Origin: Rhizobium sp. 9140
Lineage (GTDB): Bacteria; Pseudomonadota; Alphaproteobacteria; Rhizobiales; Rhizobiaceae
Reading direction: 5' to 3'
Assembly: GCF_900067135.1 (NCBI RefSeq)
Contig: NZ_FJUR01000001.1
Coordinates: 2,917,501 to 2,981,500 of the forward strand
Length of the DNA stretch: 64,000 nucleotides
Shown one piece after another: positions 8,895-18,285 of the stretch (positions are counted from its first letter, which is position 1; every line of letters begins with the position of its first letter). Below the pieces are notes generated by a model. That model saw nothing but the letters and a program-made list of their open reading frames with translations. It was not told the DNA's origin and made no database searches. A program made the translations under genes and the position numbers.

Positions 8895-8923
8895 AAAGGC
8901 CGGGTATCTCATCCGGCCTTTTT
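8895..8923 (+). terminator. Intrinsic terminator of the 62-residue gene
   Basis: AAAGGCCGG (8895-8903) and CCGGCCTTT (8913-8921) form a 9-bp stem with a 9-base loop followed by a T-run. Confidence 0.85.
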
Positions 8924-8976
8924 GACGCGAAGAGCCCGACGAAACGCCTTGCCGAGATCGCGTGAGGTATAAGCCA

Positions 8977-9183
8977 TTAATGGCGAGAGGGCTCAATCTC
9001 CTGACGGCGCAGATCGTCGATGGCTGCCACAGCCTGCTCCGCCGTCCAGCCTGCGCTGACAGCAGCCCGGATCAGGCGCGCATCAGCTTCCACTTCCAGC
9101 TTCACGAAGAGGGGTTCGAGCGCTTCCTGCGCTGTTACGACGTTCGGTTCAGCGACAGCGGCGGCCGGCTTCTGCATGGACAT
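8977..9183 (-). CDS. Small hypothetical protein
   Basis: 68-residue acidic, alanine-rich protein of unknown function. The N-terminal 15 residues look disordered; the rest is helical (AQEALEPLFVKLEVEADARLIRAAVSAGW then EQAVAAIDDLRRQEIEP). AGGAGA 7 bases ahead of the ATG at 9181-9183 fixes the start. A stress-sigma-type promoter motif lies 34-59 bases upstream. No partner gene in the same unit. Confidence 0.65.
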   Translation of the reverse strand: MSMQKPAAAVAEPNVVTAQEALEPLFVKLEVEADARLIRAAVSAGWTAEQAVAAIDDLRRQEIEPSRH

Positions 9184-9216
9184 GATCTCTTCTCCTATAA
9201 TTTTCAGACTCCGCCG

Positions 9217-9242
9217 AATGGACTCAGATCAAAACTGGTTCC
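9217..9242 (-). promoter_or_regulatory. Candidate RpoE2/EcfG-type stress promoter before the 68-residue gene
   Basis: On the minus strand GGAAC (9242-9238) is followed after 19 bases by TT (9218-9217), fitting GGAAC-N18/19-TT. The implied leader to the ATG at 9183 is about 27 bases, nearly the same geometry as the motif before the DUF982 gene at 5373. Confidence 0.4.
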
Positions 9243-9294
9243 ATTTTTTGTTCGTAATATGTCTGGGAATGTCCGGGCGAACGATCTCGATCCG

Positions 9295-9702
9295 TCACAG
9301 ATCGTTTTCGGTCAGCGCGAAATGGTCCATGATCACGCGGATATTTCTCTTGTGCGCCTTGAAGTAGACGTCGAAAACGTCGCCCACCAGAGGCACGGCG
9401 CCGATCGTCGCATCCACGCCGAGATTGTAGAGCATGCGCGCGATCTTCCGCTTGGGAAGACCCAACCTGCGGCCCTCGTTGACGATGGCGAGACCGATGA
9501 TTGCACCCGTCGCATCACCGAACACTGGGACAAGCCCGAGCAGGGCGTCGGCACCAAATCGGAACCGCGTTCCCGGAATCCCGACGGCCGTATCCATGAT
9601 GCGCGCGAGCTTGGCGAGCCGGCGCAATCGGCGCAGCTGCTCGACACGGCTGACGTCGCTGGCCGCTTCGGCAAAATCGGCTGTGTACGCTGTCGTCGCC
9701 AT
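9295..9702 (-). CDS. DUF4112 domain-containing protein
   Basis: 135-residue membrane-associated protein of unknown function. The DUF4112 core (about 38-130) shows the family words RLAKLARIMDTAVGIPGTRFRFG, DALLGLVPVFGDATGA and the second repeat GAVPLVGDVFDVYFKAHKRN, with hydrophobic helices between. The frame continues 20 codons upstream but the ATG at 9700-9702 has AGGAGTGG in front. Single-gene unit. Confidence 0.8.
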   Translation of the reverse strand: MATTAYTADFAEAASDVSRVEQLRRLRRLAKLARIMDTAVGIPGTRFRFGADALLGLVPVFGDATGAIIGLAIVNEGRRLGLPKRKIARMLYNLGVDATIGAVPLVGDVFDVYFKAHKRNIRVIMDHFALTENDL

Positions 9703-10018
9703 TAAAAGCCACTCCTGTGTTCGTGTCCCTTCATATGTGGAGTGCTGGTTTGCGTGAGACAAGGTTGTGGAAGAACACTTTTGCAGGAAGCAGGCTCCAA
9801 CACCGGAACTGCGGCCGGACTGGAGATGTTCGCAACTTAGGATGCATGCCCGGAGGATTTGAAAATACCTGACGATGCAAAGAAAAGCTGAAGTCTCACA
9901 ACGGTGGAATAAGGGTCGGACAACGTCAGGAACCGATTGTACTTTAGAAATAATTTAGACCTAGCACCCTATTTTCGGGGGTGCGTATTAACCTCATCTA
10001 AAAAAGCGAACCGGCCGA
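9703..10018. other. Intergenic region with an imperfect palindrome before the chemotaxis gene
   Basis: 316 bases between divergent genes (DUF4112 leftward, chemotaxis receptor rightward). No gene is seen. The right end holds the dyad GCACCC (9964-9969) and GGGTGC (9979-9984) around TATTTTCGG, 35-55 bases before the receptor start. A related sequence occurs near 14851-14887. The rest shows no recognisable site. Confidence 0.5.
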
Positions 10019-11728
10019 ATGTCTCTCTTCTCTTCGTCTGACGGTGCAGTGCTGCAAGCGCTCGATCAATCGCAAGCTTGTATCGAATTCGACCTCACGG
10101 GAAAGATCCTGCGCGCGAACGCCAATTTCTGCCGCGCCATCGGTTATGATTCCAGCGAGATCGTGGGCCGCCATCACAGCATGTTCGTCGTGCCGGAGGA
10201 AGCACGCTCGCCGGCCTATGCGGCCTTCTGGCAGGCGCTCGCCAACGGCAAGTTCCAGCAGGCGCAGTACAAGCGCTTGGGCAAAGGCGGACGCGAAGTC
10301 TGGATCGAGGCCTCCTACAACCCCATCTTCAAAGGAAAGCGACCCGTCAAGGTCGTGAAGTTCGCAACGGATATCACCGCATCGAAGATCAAGAGCCTGA
10401 GCGACAATGGCAAGCTCGAGGCCTTGTCGCGTGCGCAGGCCGTCATCGAATTCACGCCGGACGGCCGCATCGTTTCGGCGAACGAGAACTTCCTGTCCGT
10501 GCTCGGCTATCGGCTGGAGGAAATTGTCGGCCAGCACCACGCAATGTTCTGCGAGCCGGCCTACGTGCAGTCAGCAGCCTACAGGACGTTCTGGGAACAG
10601 CTTGCCGGCGGCGCGTTCGTGACCGACCAGTTCCTGCGTCTCGGCAAAAATGGCCAACGGGTTCACATTCAGGCGACCTATAATCCGATTATGGATGAGA
10701 ACGGTCGGGTGATGAAGGTCGTGAAGTTCGCAACCGACATGACCGAGCGGGTTCGCGCCATCGAAGAGTTGGGCGCAGGTCTCGGACGCCTCGCGCACGC
10801 GAATATCAGCCAGACGCTCGACCGTCCCTTCACGCGGGAGTTCGAGCAGTTGCGCCACGACTTCAATATGTCGCTCGGCGGTTTCCAGCAGACGCTGGTG
10901 AATGTTCTCGGGCAGACGGAAAACCTCAACGACCATAGCCACACCATGCGCGAGGCGTCCGGCATCCTCGCGCAGCACACCCGTGAACAGGCCGCCGCGC
11001 TCGAGGAAACGTCGGCCGCCTTGGAGCAGATCACCATCACCGTACGCCAGTCGAACGAGCGCGTGCAGGATACACGCAATCTCGTCAAGCAGGCCAAGGA
11101 ACAGGCCGGCCACTCCGTGACCGTCGTCGGCGACACCGTTGCCGCCATGCAGCGCATCGAAACCGCTTCATCCTCCATTGGGCACATCATCGGCGTCATC
11201 GACGAAATCGCGTTCCAGACCAACCTGCTGGCGTTGAACGCCGGCGTGGAGGCGGCCCGGGCCGGCGAAGCCGGTCGCGGCTTTGCCGTGGTTGCGCAGG
11301 AGGTGCGTGAACTGGCCCAGCGCACGGCGCGTGCGGCGAAGGAAATCAAGGATCTGATTTCGAACGCCTCCAGGGAAGTCGTGGACGGCGTCCGCCTCGT
11401 CGGCGATACCGGAAGGGCTCTGACGGAAATCGAGGTCTTCGTCGCCTCGATCAACGAGAACATCGACGCCATCGCCGCCGCCGCATCCGAGCAGACCACA
11501 GGCCTTGGCGACATCAGCGCCTCGGTCAACAGCCTCGACGGCATGACGCAACAGAACGCGACCATGGTGGCCCGCACGACGGAACTAAGCCATACGCTCG
11601 CACAGGGTGCGGGCACGCTCGCCGACCTCGTCTGCCGCTTCCAGCTCAACCACAGCACCATCGGCAAGCCCGCCGCGGCAAAGCCGGCACGCCCCATCGA
11701 GACGCCAGCGTTTCGAAAGACCGCCTGA
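10019..11728 (+). CDS. Methyl-accepting chemotaxis protein with two PAS domains, soluble
   Basis: 569-residue cytoplasmic chemoreceptor. Two tandem PAS domains (about 10-120 and 130-240), each with the same wording (IVGRHHSMFV / IVGQHHAMFC; WIEASYNPIF / HIQATYNPIM; VVKFATDIT / VVKFATDMT), come from an internal duplication and suggest a haem- or FAD-type redox/oxygen sensor. A HAMP-like link leads to the MCP signalling hairpin (about 300-530) with the highly conserved tip EIAFQTNLLALNAGVEAARA. There is no transmembrane segment. Likely acts in aerotaxis or energy taxis through CheW/CheA. A terminator follows directly. Confidence 0.92.
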   Translation: MSLFSSSDGAVLQALDQSQACIEFDLTGKILRANANFCRAIGYDSSEIVGRHHSMFVVPEEARSPAYAAFWQALANGKFQQAQYKRLGKGGREVWIEASYNPIFKGKRPVKVVKFATDITASKIKSLSDNGKLEALSRAQAVIEFTPDGRIVSANENFLSVLGYRLEEIVGQHHAMFCEPAYVQSAAYRTFWEQLAGGAFVTDQFLRLGKNGQRVHIQATYNPIMDENGRVMKVVKFATDMTERVRAIEELGAGLGRLAHANISQTLDRPFTREFEQLRHDFNMSLGGFQQTLVNVLGQTENLNDHSHTMREASGILAQHTREQAAALEETSAALEQITITVRQSNERVQDTRNLVKQAKEQAGHSVTVVGDTVAAMQRIETASSSIGHIIGVIDEIAFQTNLLALNAGVEAARAGEAGRGFAVVAQEVRELAQRTARAAKEIKDLISNASREVVDGVRLVGDTGRALTEIEVFVASINENIDAIAAAASEQTTGLGDISASVNSLDGMTQQNATMVARTTELSHTLAQGAGTLADLVCRFQLNHSTIGKPAAAKPARPIETPAFRKTA

Positions 11729-11762
11729 CCGTCAAGGCTGGAAGCCTTTCAAATGGTTAAAC

Positions 11763-11791
11763 AAAAGGCCCGGTGCAGCATCGGGCCTTTT
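11763..11791 (+). terminator. Intrinsic terminator of the chemotaxis receptor gene
   Basis: AAAAGGCCCG (11763-11772) and CGGGCCTTTT (11782-11791) form a perfect 10-bp stem with a 9-base loop ending in a T-run. Confidence 0.88.
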
Positions 11792-11871
11792 GGCGTTGCG
11801 ACGACCGCACGTCATCCAGAATCCGGTCACCTCACCACACCTCTGCGAGGCGAGGTTCGACGTGACCGGCG

Positions 11872-14658
11872 TCAGGCCGTAAGCGCCGGGAGGTCGAGCG
11901 ATGGATCCTGAAGCTCTTCGATCGGGCATGGACGGCCGAACAAGAAGCCCTGCACCTCGTCGCAGCCCTCCGCAACCAGGACGTGGAGCTGCTCGTCCGT
12001 CTCCGCACCTTCGGCAAGGATGGTCACATCGAGGCTCTTGCCAAGCGCAACGATGGCCCGGATGAACGCCTTCGACTGCCGGCCGTCGAGTTCGTTGACG
12101 AAGCTCCGGTCGAGTTTAATCTTGTCGAACGGGAACGCCCGAAGCGTTTCCAGCGAGGAATACCCCGTTCCGAAATCGTCGATCGCAATCATCACCCCCA
12201 TCGCGCGAATCTGCCGGAGGATATGGAGCGCCCTGCCCTTGTCGCCGATGATGGCGCTTTCCGTGACCTCCAGTTCCAATCGCGACGGCGGGAGACCCGT
12301 CCGCAGCAGGACGGAGCGAACCTTGTCCACGAGCGAGACATCCCCGAGCTGCAGCGGCGACAGGTTGACTGCGATCTTGTGACCGAGACCCCAGGCAACG
12401 GCTTCGCGACAGGCCTCTTCGAGCACCCAGTCGCCGATCGTGGAAATGAGCCCGCATTCTTCCGCGATCGGAATGAAGGTCGCCGGCGAGATCAGCCCGC
12501 GCTGCGGATGCCGCCAGCGCAGCAGGACTTCGTATCCGGTCGTTTCCCGCGTTCTTGCCGACTTCTGCACCTGGTAGACGAGGAAGAACTGCTTCTCCTC
12601 AAGCGCGACGCCGAGATCGCGGCCCATGGCGCGACGTTCGCGCGCAGCCTCATCCATCGCGGCCTCGTAAAAGCTGATGCGCTGTTCCGGTTGCGCCTTG
12701 GAGCGATACATCGCCATGTCGGCATTGTTCAGCAGCTTTTCGCGGTCAGGGGCGTCCGAGGGATAGACCGACACGCCGATGCTGGCGCCGGGCAGGATCT
12801 CTGTCTCATCGATGACGATGCGCTCGGTCAATGCCCGGAAAAGGCGGCCGATGAAATCCTCGAGATCCTTCTCTTGCACGAAACGCTTGAAGGCGACGAA
12901 CTCGTCCCCGCCGAAGCGTCCGACAGCCTCGTTCTCGCCCATGAGCTTCTGCATCCGGCTCGCCAGCGCATAAAGCACCTTGTCGCCCATCGCATGGCCA
13001 TAGCGGTCGTTGATTTCCTTGAAATCGTCGAGGTCGATGCAGATGGCCGCGACTTTCTCAGAGTCGCTGACAGTCTCGATCGCGGCGTCGAGCCGCTCGC
13101 CGAACCGGTGCCGGTTGGCAAGGCCCGTCAGGGCGTCGTGCCGGGCGAGATGCCGGATCTTTTCCTCGGCATCCACACGCGCGGTGATGTCTTCGAGCGT
13201 CATGACGAAGGAACCGTCGCCCGTCGGCCGGTGCACGGTGCGGATCGTCCGTCCGCTGGACACCTCCCGCGCCGTCTCGCCACCACCGGGGGCCGTAAAC
13301 AGTGCGCGATGCTGCTCGTAGAGTCCGTCGGCGTTATACGATCCCGTCTGGTCCGTCTTGAAACGCTCGTAACAGAGCGAATGAAAGGTCCGCCCGACGA
13401 TCTCAAACGAGCGCGGAAATTCGATAATCTCGCGAAAGAGCTCGTTGTGCAGAATCAGCCGCTCGTTCGCGTCGAAAAGCGCGATCCCGTGTCCCATCGT
13501 GTTGAGGGCAATCGAGAGATTGTTGGTAACGTCGAGCAGCCGTGCCGCGCTGTCCTTGGCTTCGGTACAGTCGCGCGTGATCTTGGCAAAGCCAATGTGA
13601 TCGTTGTGCTCGTCGTAGATCGGGTCGATCACGACGGACGCCCAGAACGCCGTACCATCCTTGCGATACCGCCATCCCTCCGTCTCGAACTTGCCCGTGG
13701 CAAGCGCCGTGTGCAGAGCGTGTTCGGGCGCACCGGTCAGTCGCTCGTCTTCGGAGTAGAAGACGGCAAAGCTTTTGCCAACGATCTCGCCGTCGGCATA
13801 GCCCTTCATGCGTTGCGCGCCGACGTTCCAGTTGGTCACCCGACCGGAGGGATCGAGCAGATAGATCGCATAGTCGCTGACGCCCTGGACGAGGTGCCGG
13901 AACCGCATGTTCATGGCCATGGTCACGTTCTCGGACCGGCTGGCGAAAAGAGCGGCAGCAAGAACGGAAAACAACAGCGATAAGGCGGTCGTGGCGATCA
14001 CGATGACCATAAGGGCCGGCGACAGCAGGTTCGACGGGAGCGGCGAGTCAGCCACCGGCGTCATGACAACACCACCCATCGAGGTGAAATGCATGGAGAC
14101 GATGCCGAGTGTCAGAAGGCTTGCCGCAGCGGCCAGACGTTTCGGGCTCCGGCGTCCAAGGCTCACGCACGCAAATCCGGGAACAGAGAACAGTACGGCA
14201 AGAAGAATGGCGCTCCAGACGAGATTGACATTCCAGTGGATCGCGCCAGGAAACTCGATGGCCGTCATGCCGACGAAGTGCATCGTGGAAACACCGAGAC
14301 CGAAAAGAATGCCCGCCATGATGAAAGCGAGACGGCCGGTCAGCAACGAGGCAACCGCGACGGCAAGGAAGGTCGTGGTCACCGAAATCGCAAGCGACAG
14401 CAGCGTGCGCGACGGCTCGTAGCCGAGAACCAGCGAAGCCTCATAAGCCAGCATCGCAACAAAATGCGTCGCCCAGATACCGAAACCGCCGGACGTCCCG
14501 GCGCTGACGAGCCAGATCCACCGCACATATCCGCCTGCACGATGGGCGCGCTGCAGAAGCATCATGGCTGCAGCACAGGAAACGAGACACAGAAAACCGG
14601 CAAAAACAACCAGACGCAAATCATGCTCTGTTGTGATGCACGAGAGAACTCTGAGCAT
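11872..14658 (-). CDS. MHYT-PAS-GGDEF-EAL cyclic-di-GMP signalling protein
   Basis: 928-residue membrane protein. N-terminal MHYT sensor (about 1-240) with seven hydrophobic segments and the repeated motifs THFVAM, MHFVGM and MHFTSM, thought to bind metal and sense gases. Then PAS domains (about 250-370 and 375-480), a GGDEF diguanylate cyclase domain (about 490-650) with intact GGDEF in RFGGDEF, and an EAL phosphodiesterase domain (about 665-920) whose signature reads EVLLRW, with DDFGTGYSS and the downstream Lys and Glu positions kept. A GTG two codons upstream (14662-14664) is an alternative start; AGG has better spacing to the ATG at 14656-14658. Confidence 0.92.
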   Translation of the reverse strand: MLRVLSCITTEHDLRLVVFAGFLCLVSCAAAMMLLQRAHRAGGYVRWIWLVSAGTSGGFGIWATHFVAMLAYEASLVLGYEPSRTLLSLAISVTTTFLAVAVASLLTGRLAFIMAGILFGLGVSTMHFVGMTAIEFPGAIHWNVNLVWSAILLAVLFSVPGFACVSLGRRSPKRLAAAASLLTLGIVSMHFTSMGGVVMTPVADSPLPSNLLSPALMVIVIATTALSLLFSVLAAALFASRSENVTMAMNMRFRHLVQGVSDYAIYLLDPSGRVTNWNVGAQRMKGYADGEIVGKSFAVFYSEDERLTGAPEHALHTALATGKFETEGWRYRKDGTAFWASVVIDPIYDEHNDHIGFAKITRDCTEAKDSAARLLDVTNNLSIALNTMGHGIALFDANERLILHNELFREIIEFPRSFEIVGRTFHSLCYERFKTDQTGSYNADGLYEQHRALFTAPGGGETAREVSSGRTIRTVHRPTGDGSFVMTLEDITARVDAEEKIRHLARHDALTGLANRHRFGERLDAAIETVSDSEKVAAICIDLDDFKEINDRYGHAMGDKVLYALASRMQKLMGENEAVGRFGGDEFVAFKRFVQEKDLEDFIGRLFRALTERIVIDETEILPGASIGVSVYPSDAPDREKLLNNADMAMYRSKAQPEQRISFYEAAMDEAARERRAMGRDLGVALEEKQFFLVYQVQKSARTRETTGYEVLLRWRHPQRGLISPATFIPIAEECGLISTIGDWVLEEACREAVAWGLGHKIAVNLSPLQLGDVSLVDKVRSVLLRTGLPPSRLELEVTESAIIGDKGRALHILRQIRAMGVMIAIDDFGTGYSSLETLRAFPFDKIKLDRSFVNELDGRQSKAFIRAIVALGKSLDVTILAEGAETDEQLHVLVAEGCDEVQGFLFGRPCPIEELQDPSLDLPALTA

Positions 14659-14876
14659 GGGCACGCCTCATGGCGAACCGCCGCAACCGAAAAAAGGTGC
14701 GTGGGTCGAAAATAAAGAGATACAGGCATCCGAACGGCTGACTGCGTGAAGAAAGCGATGGGGACACCGGAGCAAGGTCGTGGGAACAGCGACCCGACCG
14801 GCATCCCGGCCCACACTACCGCCGGAATCCTTCAAGCCGCATTAATGCGTCCTATTTTTGGGGTGAAGATGCACCC

Positions 14877-16226
14877 CTATTTCCGGGCAAAGTCGCTGCG
14901 GACGATCCTGTACCGCTGGAGCTTGTCGTAGAAGGTCTTGCGGGGAATGCCGAGCGCCTCGATCGTCCGCTGGACGTCTCCCCCGGCCTCGCGAAGAGCC
15001 GTACGGATGAGCTCCGCCTCGATCCGGTCCATCCGTTGCGGCAGCGAACCGGCTCCCGTATCCGACACATCCAGCGTGCCCGCAGACGCCCCCTCCGGCG
15101 AAAAACCCAGCACGGTCCGCTCGGCGAAATGGGTGAGTTCGCGCACATTGCCGGGCCAGTCATGATCAGCCAGATAGCGACGCACGGCATCGGTCATAAC
15201 GGGCACGTCCCGCTTGAAGCGCGATGCGGCCCGGACGGCAAAGGTGGAGAACAACAGCGCAGTATCGTCGCGGCGCTCGCGCAGGGGCGGGATCGACAGC
15301 GTCACGACATTCAGCCGGTAATAGAGATCCTCGCGAAAATCGCCGCGAGACCTGGGATCGCTGAGGTCCACCTTCGTCGCCGCCACCACCCGCAGATCGA
15401 CCGGGCGCACCTCGTTGGTGCCGAGCGGCGTCACCTCGCGCATTTCCAGCACGCGCAGCATCTGCACCTGCGTGGAAGGCGCCATGCTCTCGATCTCGTC
15501 GAGAAACAGGGTGCCTCCGCTCGAATGCTCGATCCGACCCACGCGCTTCTTCTGCGCGCCGGTGAAGGCGCCGGGTTCGTGCCCGAAAAGCTCGCTCTCG
15601 ATGACCTGCACCGGCAGCGCACCGCAGTTCAGTGCGACGAAATGTCCCTTCGCGCGCCGGCTCCAGCGGTGCAGCAGCGTCGCCACGACCTCCTTGCCGC
15701 TGCCGGTCTCCCCTGTCATCAGCACGTCCACATCCGTATCGGCGATCTGACGGATCGTCTCACGCAGGCGCTCCATAGCGGGGGTCTGCCCAATCAGCAG
15801 TCCGCCGTCCCGCGCCTCTTCCGCCGCATCGCGCAAAGCCCGGTTTTCCAGTACCAGCCGGCGTTTCTCGCTCGCATGCATGACACCCTGCACAAGCCGG
15901 TCGGTCGCAAACGGCTTCGGCAGGAAATCATAGGCGCCATCCCGGATTGCCTTCACCGCCATCGAAATATCGCCGTGCCCCGTCATGAGGATGACGGGGA
16001 TATCCGGATCGATGCGGCGGATACGGTCGAACAGCTCCAAACCGTCGATGAGCGGCATGCGGATGTCCGTGACGACGACGCCGGAAAAGCGCGGATCGAG
16101 CAGGGCCAGCGCTTCCAGCGCGGAGGAGACGGCGGTAACGGTGAAGCCGCCGAGTTCCAGCGTCTGCCGCGTCGCCTTCAGAAGATCGCGGTCGTCATCG
16201 ACCAGGAGAACGCTGACCTCGCTCAT
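14877..16226 (-). CDS. dctD: C4-dicarboxylate transport response regulator DctD
   Basis: 449-residue sigma-54-dependent activator of dctA. Receiver domain (1-125) with phospho-acceptor Asp54 (VVTDIRMP); AAA+ domain (about 140-380) with Walker A GETGSGKE at 171-178 and the sigma-54 contact loop GAFTGA at 218-223; C-terminal Fis-type helix-turn-helix (about 405-445). Overlaps the stop of dctB by four bases (ATGA), so the two-component pair is translationally coupled. Its binding sites and target promoter are visible upstream of dctA. Confidence 0.95.
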   Translation of the reverse strand: MSEVSVLLVDDDRDLLKATRQTLELGGFTVTAVSSALEALALLDPRFSGVVVTDIRMPLIDGLELFDRIRRIDPDIPVILMTGHGDISMAVKAIRDGAYDFLPKPFATDRLVQGVMHASEKRRLVLENRALRDAAEEARDGGLLIGQTPAMERLRETIRQIADTDVDVLMTGETGSGKEVVATLLHRWSRRAKGHFVALNCGALPVQVIESELFGHEPGAFTGAQKKRVGRIEHSSGGTLFLDEIESMAPSTQVQMLRVLEMREVTPLGTNEVRPVDLRVVAATKVDLSDPRSRGDFREDLYYRLNVVTLSIPPLRERRDDTALLFSTFAVRAASRFKRDVPVMTDAVRRYLADHDWPGNVRELTHFAERTVLGFSPEGASAGTLDVSDTGAGSLPQRMDRIEAELIRTALREAGGDVQRTIEALGIPRKTFYDKLQRYRIVRSDFARK

Positions 16227-18073
16227 GCCTGTGCCCTTTTCAGGTGAATGGTGAAATGCGCCCCACGATCCGAACTCTCGACGGCGATGCGCCCGCCGTA
16301 GTCGGCAAGGATATCCCGCGAGATGACGAGCCCGAGCCCGAGGCCACGCTCCTTGGAGGTGTTGAACGGGGTAAAGAGCGCGCTCATGATATCCGGCGAG
16401 ATGCCCGGACCGTTATCCCGGACATGCAGAAGGACAGCGTCACCTTCCGTCTCGACCTCGACATCCACCCGCGCATCGATGCGGCCGGACAAAGCCTCCA
16501 GTGCGTTCTGCAAAAGATTGATCAGCACCTGCTCCAGCCGCACGCGATCGCCGAGCACCAAGAGATCCGCGTCCGGCAGGCCGATCTGCAGCGCATCCAG
16601 TCGCCCGGCGAACCGGCTCTTCAACAGCATGACGGCGCTCTCCACGATGGCGCGGACGGACACCGGCCCGGCCGGCGCCCGTCCCTTGCGGGAAAACGTC
16701 TTCAACTCATCGGTGATGCTGCCGATCCGGTCGGTCAGTGCGGCGATGCTCTCGAGATTCTCGTCGACCGGCCCCATCTGCGATCGCGTCAGGAACACGC
16801 GGGCATTGTCGGCGTAGGCGCGGATGGTGGCGAGCGGCTGGTTGATCTCGTGCGCGACGCCCGCCGCAACCTGTCCGAGGATGGCAAGCCGGTTGGCATG
16901 GACGAGTTCCTGCTGCACGCCCTGAAGCTTGGTTTCCGTCGCCCGGTGACCGGCGATCTCGTTTTCCAACCGGTCGCGTGCCGATGTCAGGGCTTCCGTG
17001 CGCTCGCGCACCCGCCGCTCCAACTCCTCGCGCGCGGCCAGTTCCCGCGCGAGCCGCCCGATTGCCTGCTGCCGACGGGCCAGCAGAAACGCCGCCAGCG
17101 CGGCCAGCGGCAGGACGACCGCGAGGCCTTGCAAACGCTTGCTCTGAACCGACGCAGCGACGGCGGCTTCGGTCTCCACGAGATAATCGAGGCTCCAGCC
17201 CGTCGAGGGCACGGCAACGGCGAGACGCAGAAAATCCCGCTGGCGCTCACCGGGCATGACGGCGCTCACCCGCTCGACACCCGGCGACATCCTCTCAAGT
17301 ACAGTGATCGGCACTGGCGTCAGCGGCGCATCGCCGAATTGAAGACTGGTGCGGATCGCATCGAGGCTGTCGGGGGCGAGCGGCGTCATCGCCATGAACC
17401 GCCAGGAGGGAACACTGGTGATCAGCACGACGCCGTTCTGGTCGGTCACGAAGGTCGGCCGCCCCGCCACGCTCCAGTCGGTCTCGATCTGGTCGAATTC
17501 CATCTTGGCCACGACGACGCCGAGAGGGCCGGATGCGCCTTCGATCCGCTGCGAAATATAGAGACCCGGACGTTTGCTGACCGATCCGAGCGCGAAATGC
17601 TCGGCCGTCCCCGCCGCCATCGCCTTGGTAAAATATTCGCGGAACGTATAGTCGTTGCCGACAAAGCTCGTCGGCTCCTGCCAGTTGCTCGATGCAATCG
17701 CGATTCCGTCCCGCCCGATGACATAGATGACGGCTGCGTTCGTATCGGCGACGATCTCCTCCAGCTTGCGGTCGAGGCTCAGGCTGCGCTCCGGATTGGG
17801 CCGCTCGAGCGTATCGGCAAGCTGACGATCCCGGGCCAGCAGCATCGGCAAGGCACGCGGTCGCTCCAGAACGGCTCTGAGATGCGCGACCTTCAAGCTG
17901 GTATCCGTGCGGGCCTGCGCTTCCAGCGTCCGGAGCGCATCCTCCCGTCCGAGATACGACCCCGCCAACATCCCCACCATCAGGCCGGCAAGGACAAACG
18001 CCCCCAGGACGACCCAGGGAAGAACGCGGTTCCAAGGCGTGGCAGTCGGACGGATCTGAAGCGGATGATGCAT
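16223..18073 (-). CDS. dctB: C4-dicarboxylate sensor histidine kinase DctB
   Basis: 616-residue sensor kinase. A first membrane helix (about 19-40), a periplasmic double-Cache domain (about 45-300) that binds succinate, fumarate or malate, a second helix (about 308-326), a coiled linker, the H-box segment [20 protein letters not shown], and an HATPase domain with N-box [16 protein letters not shown] and GLGLGLVIS. It signals to DctD, whose gene overlaps. It is divergent from dctA across a 212-base control region, the classic rhizobial arrangement. Confidence 0.95.
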   Translation of the reverse strand: MHHPLQIRPTATPWNRVLPWVVLGAFVLAGLMVGMLAGSYLGREDALRTLEAQARTDTSLKVAHLRAVLERPRALPMLLARDRQLADTLERPNPERSLSLDRKLEEIVADTNAAVIYVIGRDGIAIASSNWQEPTSFVGNDYTFREYFTKAMAAGTAEHFALGSVSKRPGLYISQRIEGASGPLGVVVAKMEFDQIETDWSVAGRPTFVTDQNGVVLITSVPSWRFMAMTPLAPDSLDAIRTSLQFGDAPLTPVPITVLERMSPGVERVSAVMPGERQRDFLRLAVAVPSTGWSLDYLVETEAAVAASVQSKRLQGLAVVLPLAALAAFLLARRQQAIGRLARELAAREELERRVRERTEALTSARDRLENEIAGHRATETKLQGVQQELVHANRLAILGQVAAGVAHEINQPLATIRAYADNARVFLTRSQMGPVDENLESIAALTDRIGSITDELKTFSRKGRAPAGPVSVRAIVESAVMLLKSRFAGRLDALQIGLPDADLLVLGDRVRLEQVLINLLQNALEALSGRIDARVDVEVETEGDAVLLHVRDNGPGISPDIMSALFTPFNTSKERGLGLGLVISRDILADYGGRIAVESSDRGAHFTIHLKRAQA

Positions 18074-18079
18074 ATCCTA

Positions 18080-18099
18080 TTGTGCATAAATTCGGACAA
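18080..18099. promoter_or_regulatory. Candidate DctD upstream site 2 (degenerate dyad)
   Basis: TTGTGCATAAATTCGGACAA is an imperfect dyad with TTGTGC/GGACAA ends, 15 bases from the perfect-looking site at 18115. Rhizobial dctA promoters carry two tandem DctD sites, one strong and one weak, which this layout matches. Confidence 0.5.
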
Positions 18100-18114
18100 A
18101 CCACAAACGGTGTC

Positions 18115-18130
18115 GTGCGGAAATCCGCAT
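18115..18130. promoter_or_regulatory. DctD upstream activator site 1
   Basis: GTGCGGAAATCCGCAT is a near-perfect dyad essentially identical to the known DctD site of Sinorhizobium/Rhizobium dctA. It lies about 75 bases ahead of the sigma-54 promoter and on the dctB side. Confidence 0.85.
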
Positions 18131-18203
18131 GACCTGTCTCTACGTCCGACTGGCGGTAGGATCTTCTTGAGGAAAAACAATAGGCTGACATGCGTCTGAA
18201 AAC

Positions 18204-18219
18204 TGGCACGCTCTTTGCA
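18204..18219 (+). promoter_or_regulatory. Sigma-54 promoter of dctA
   Basis: TGGCACGCTCTTTGCA matches the -24/-12 consensus TGGCACG-N4-TTGCA at every conserved base. Transcription is expected near 18231, about 55 bases before the dctA start. RpoN plus phosphorylated DctD should be required. Confidence 0.95.
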
Positions 18220-18285
18220 AATCCCTCTTTTGAGTAGGAACAGTCCCGGGAGAGCCAGTTGGCGGGGGACGCAAGGAGGAACGAC

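Noticed and set aside
14851..14880. GGGGTG/CACCCC hairpin at the dctD stop as a dctD terminator
   Set aside because: On the dctD strand it is followed by AAAAATAG and not by a T-run, and one arm overlaps the stop codon; kept only as part of the shared-motif observation.
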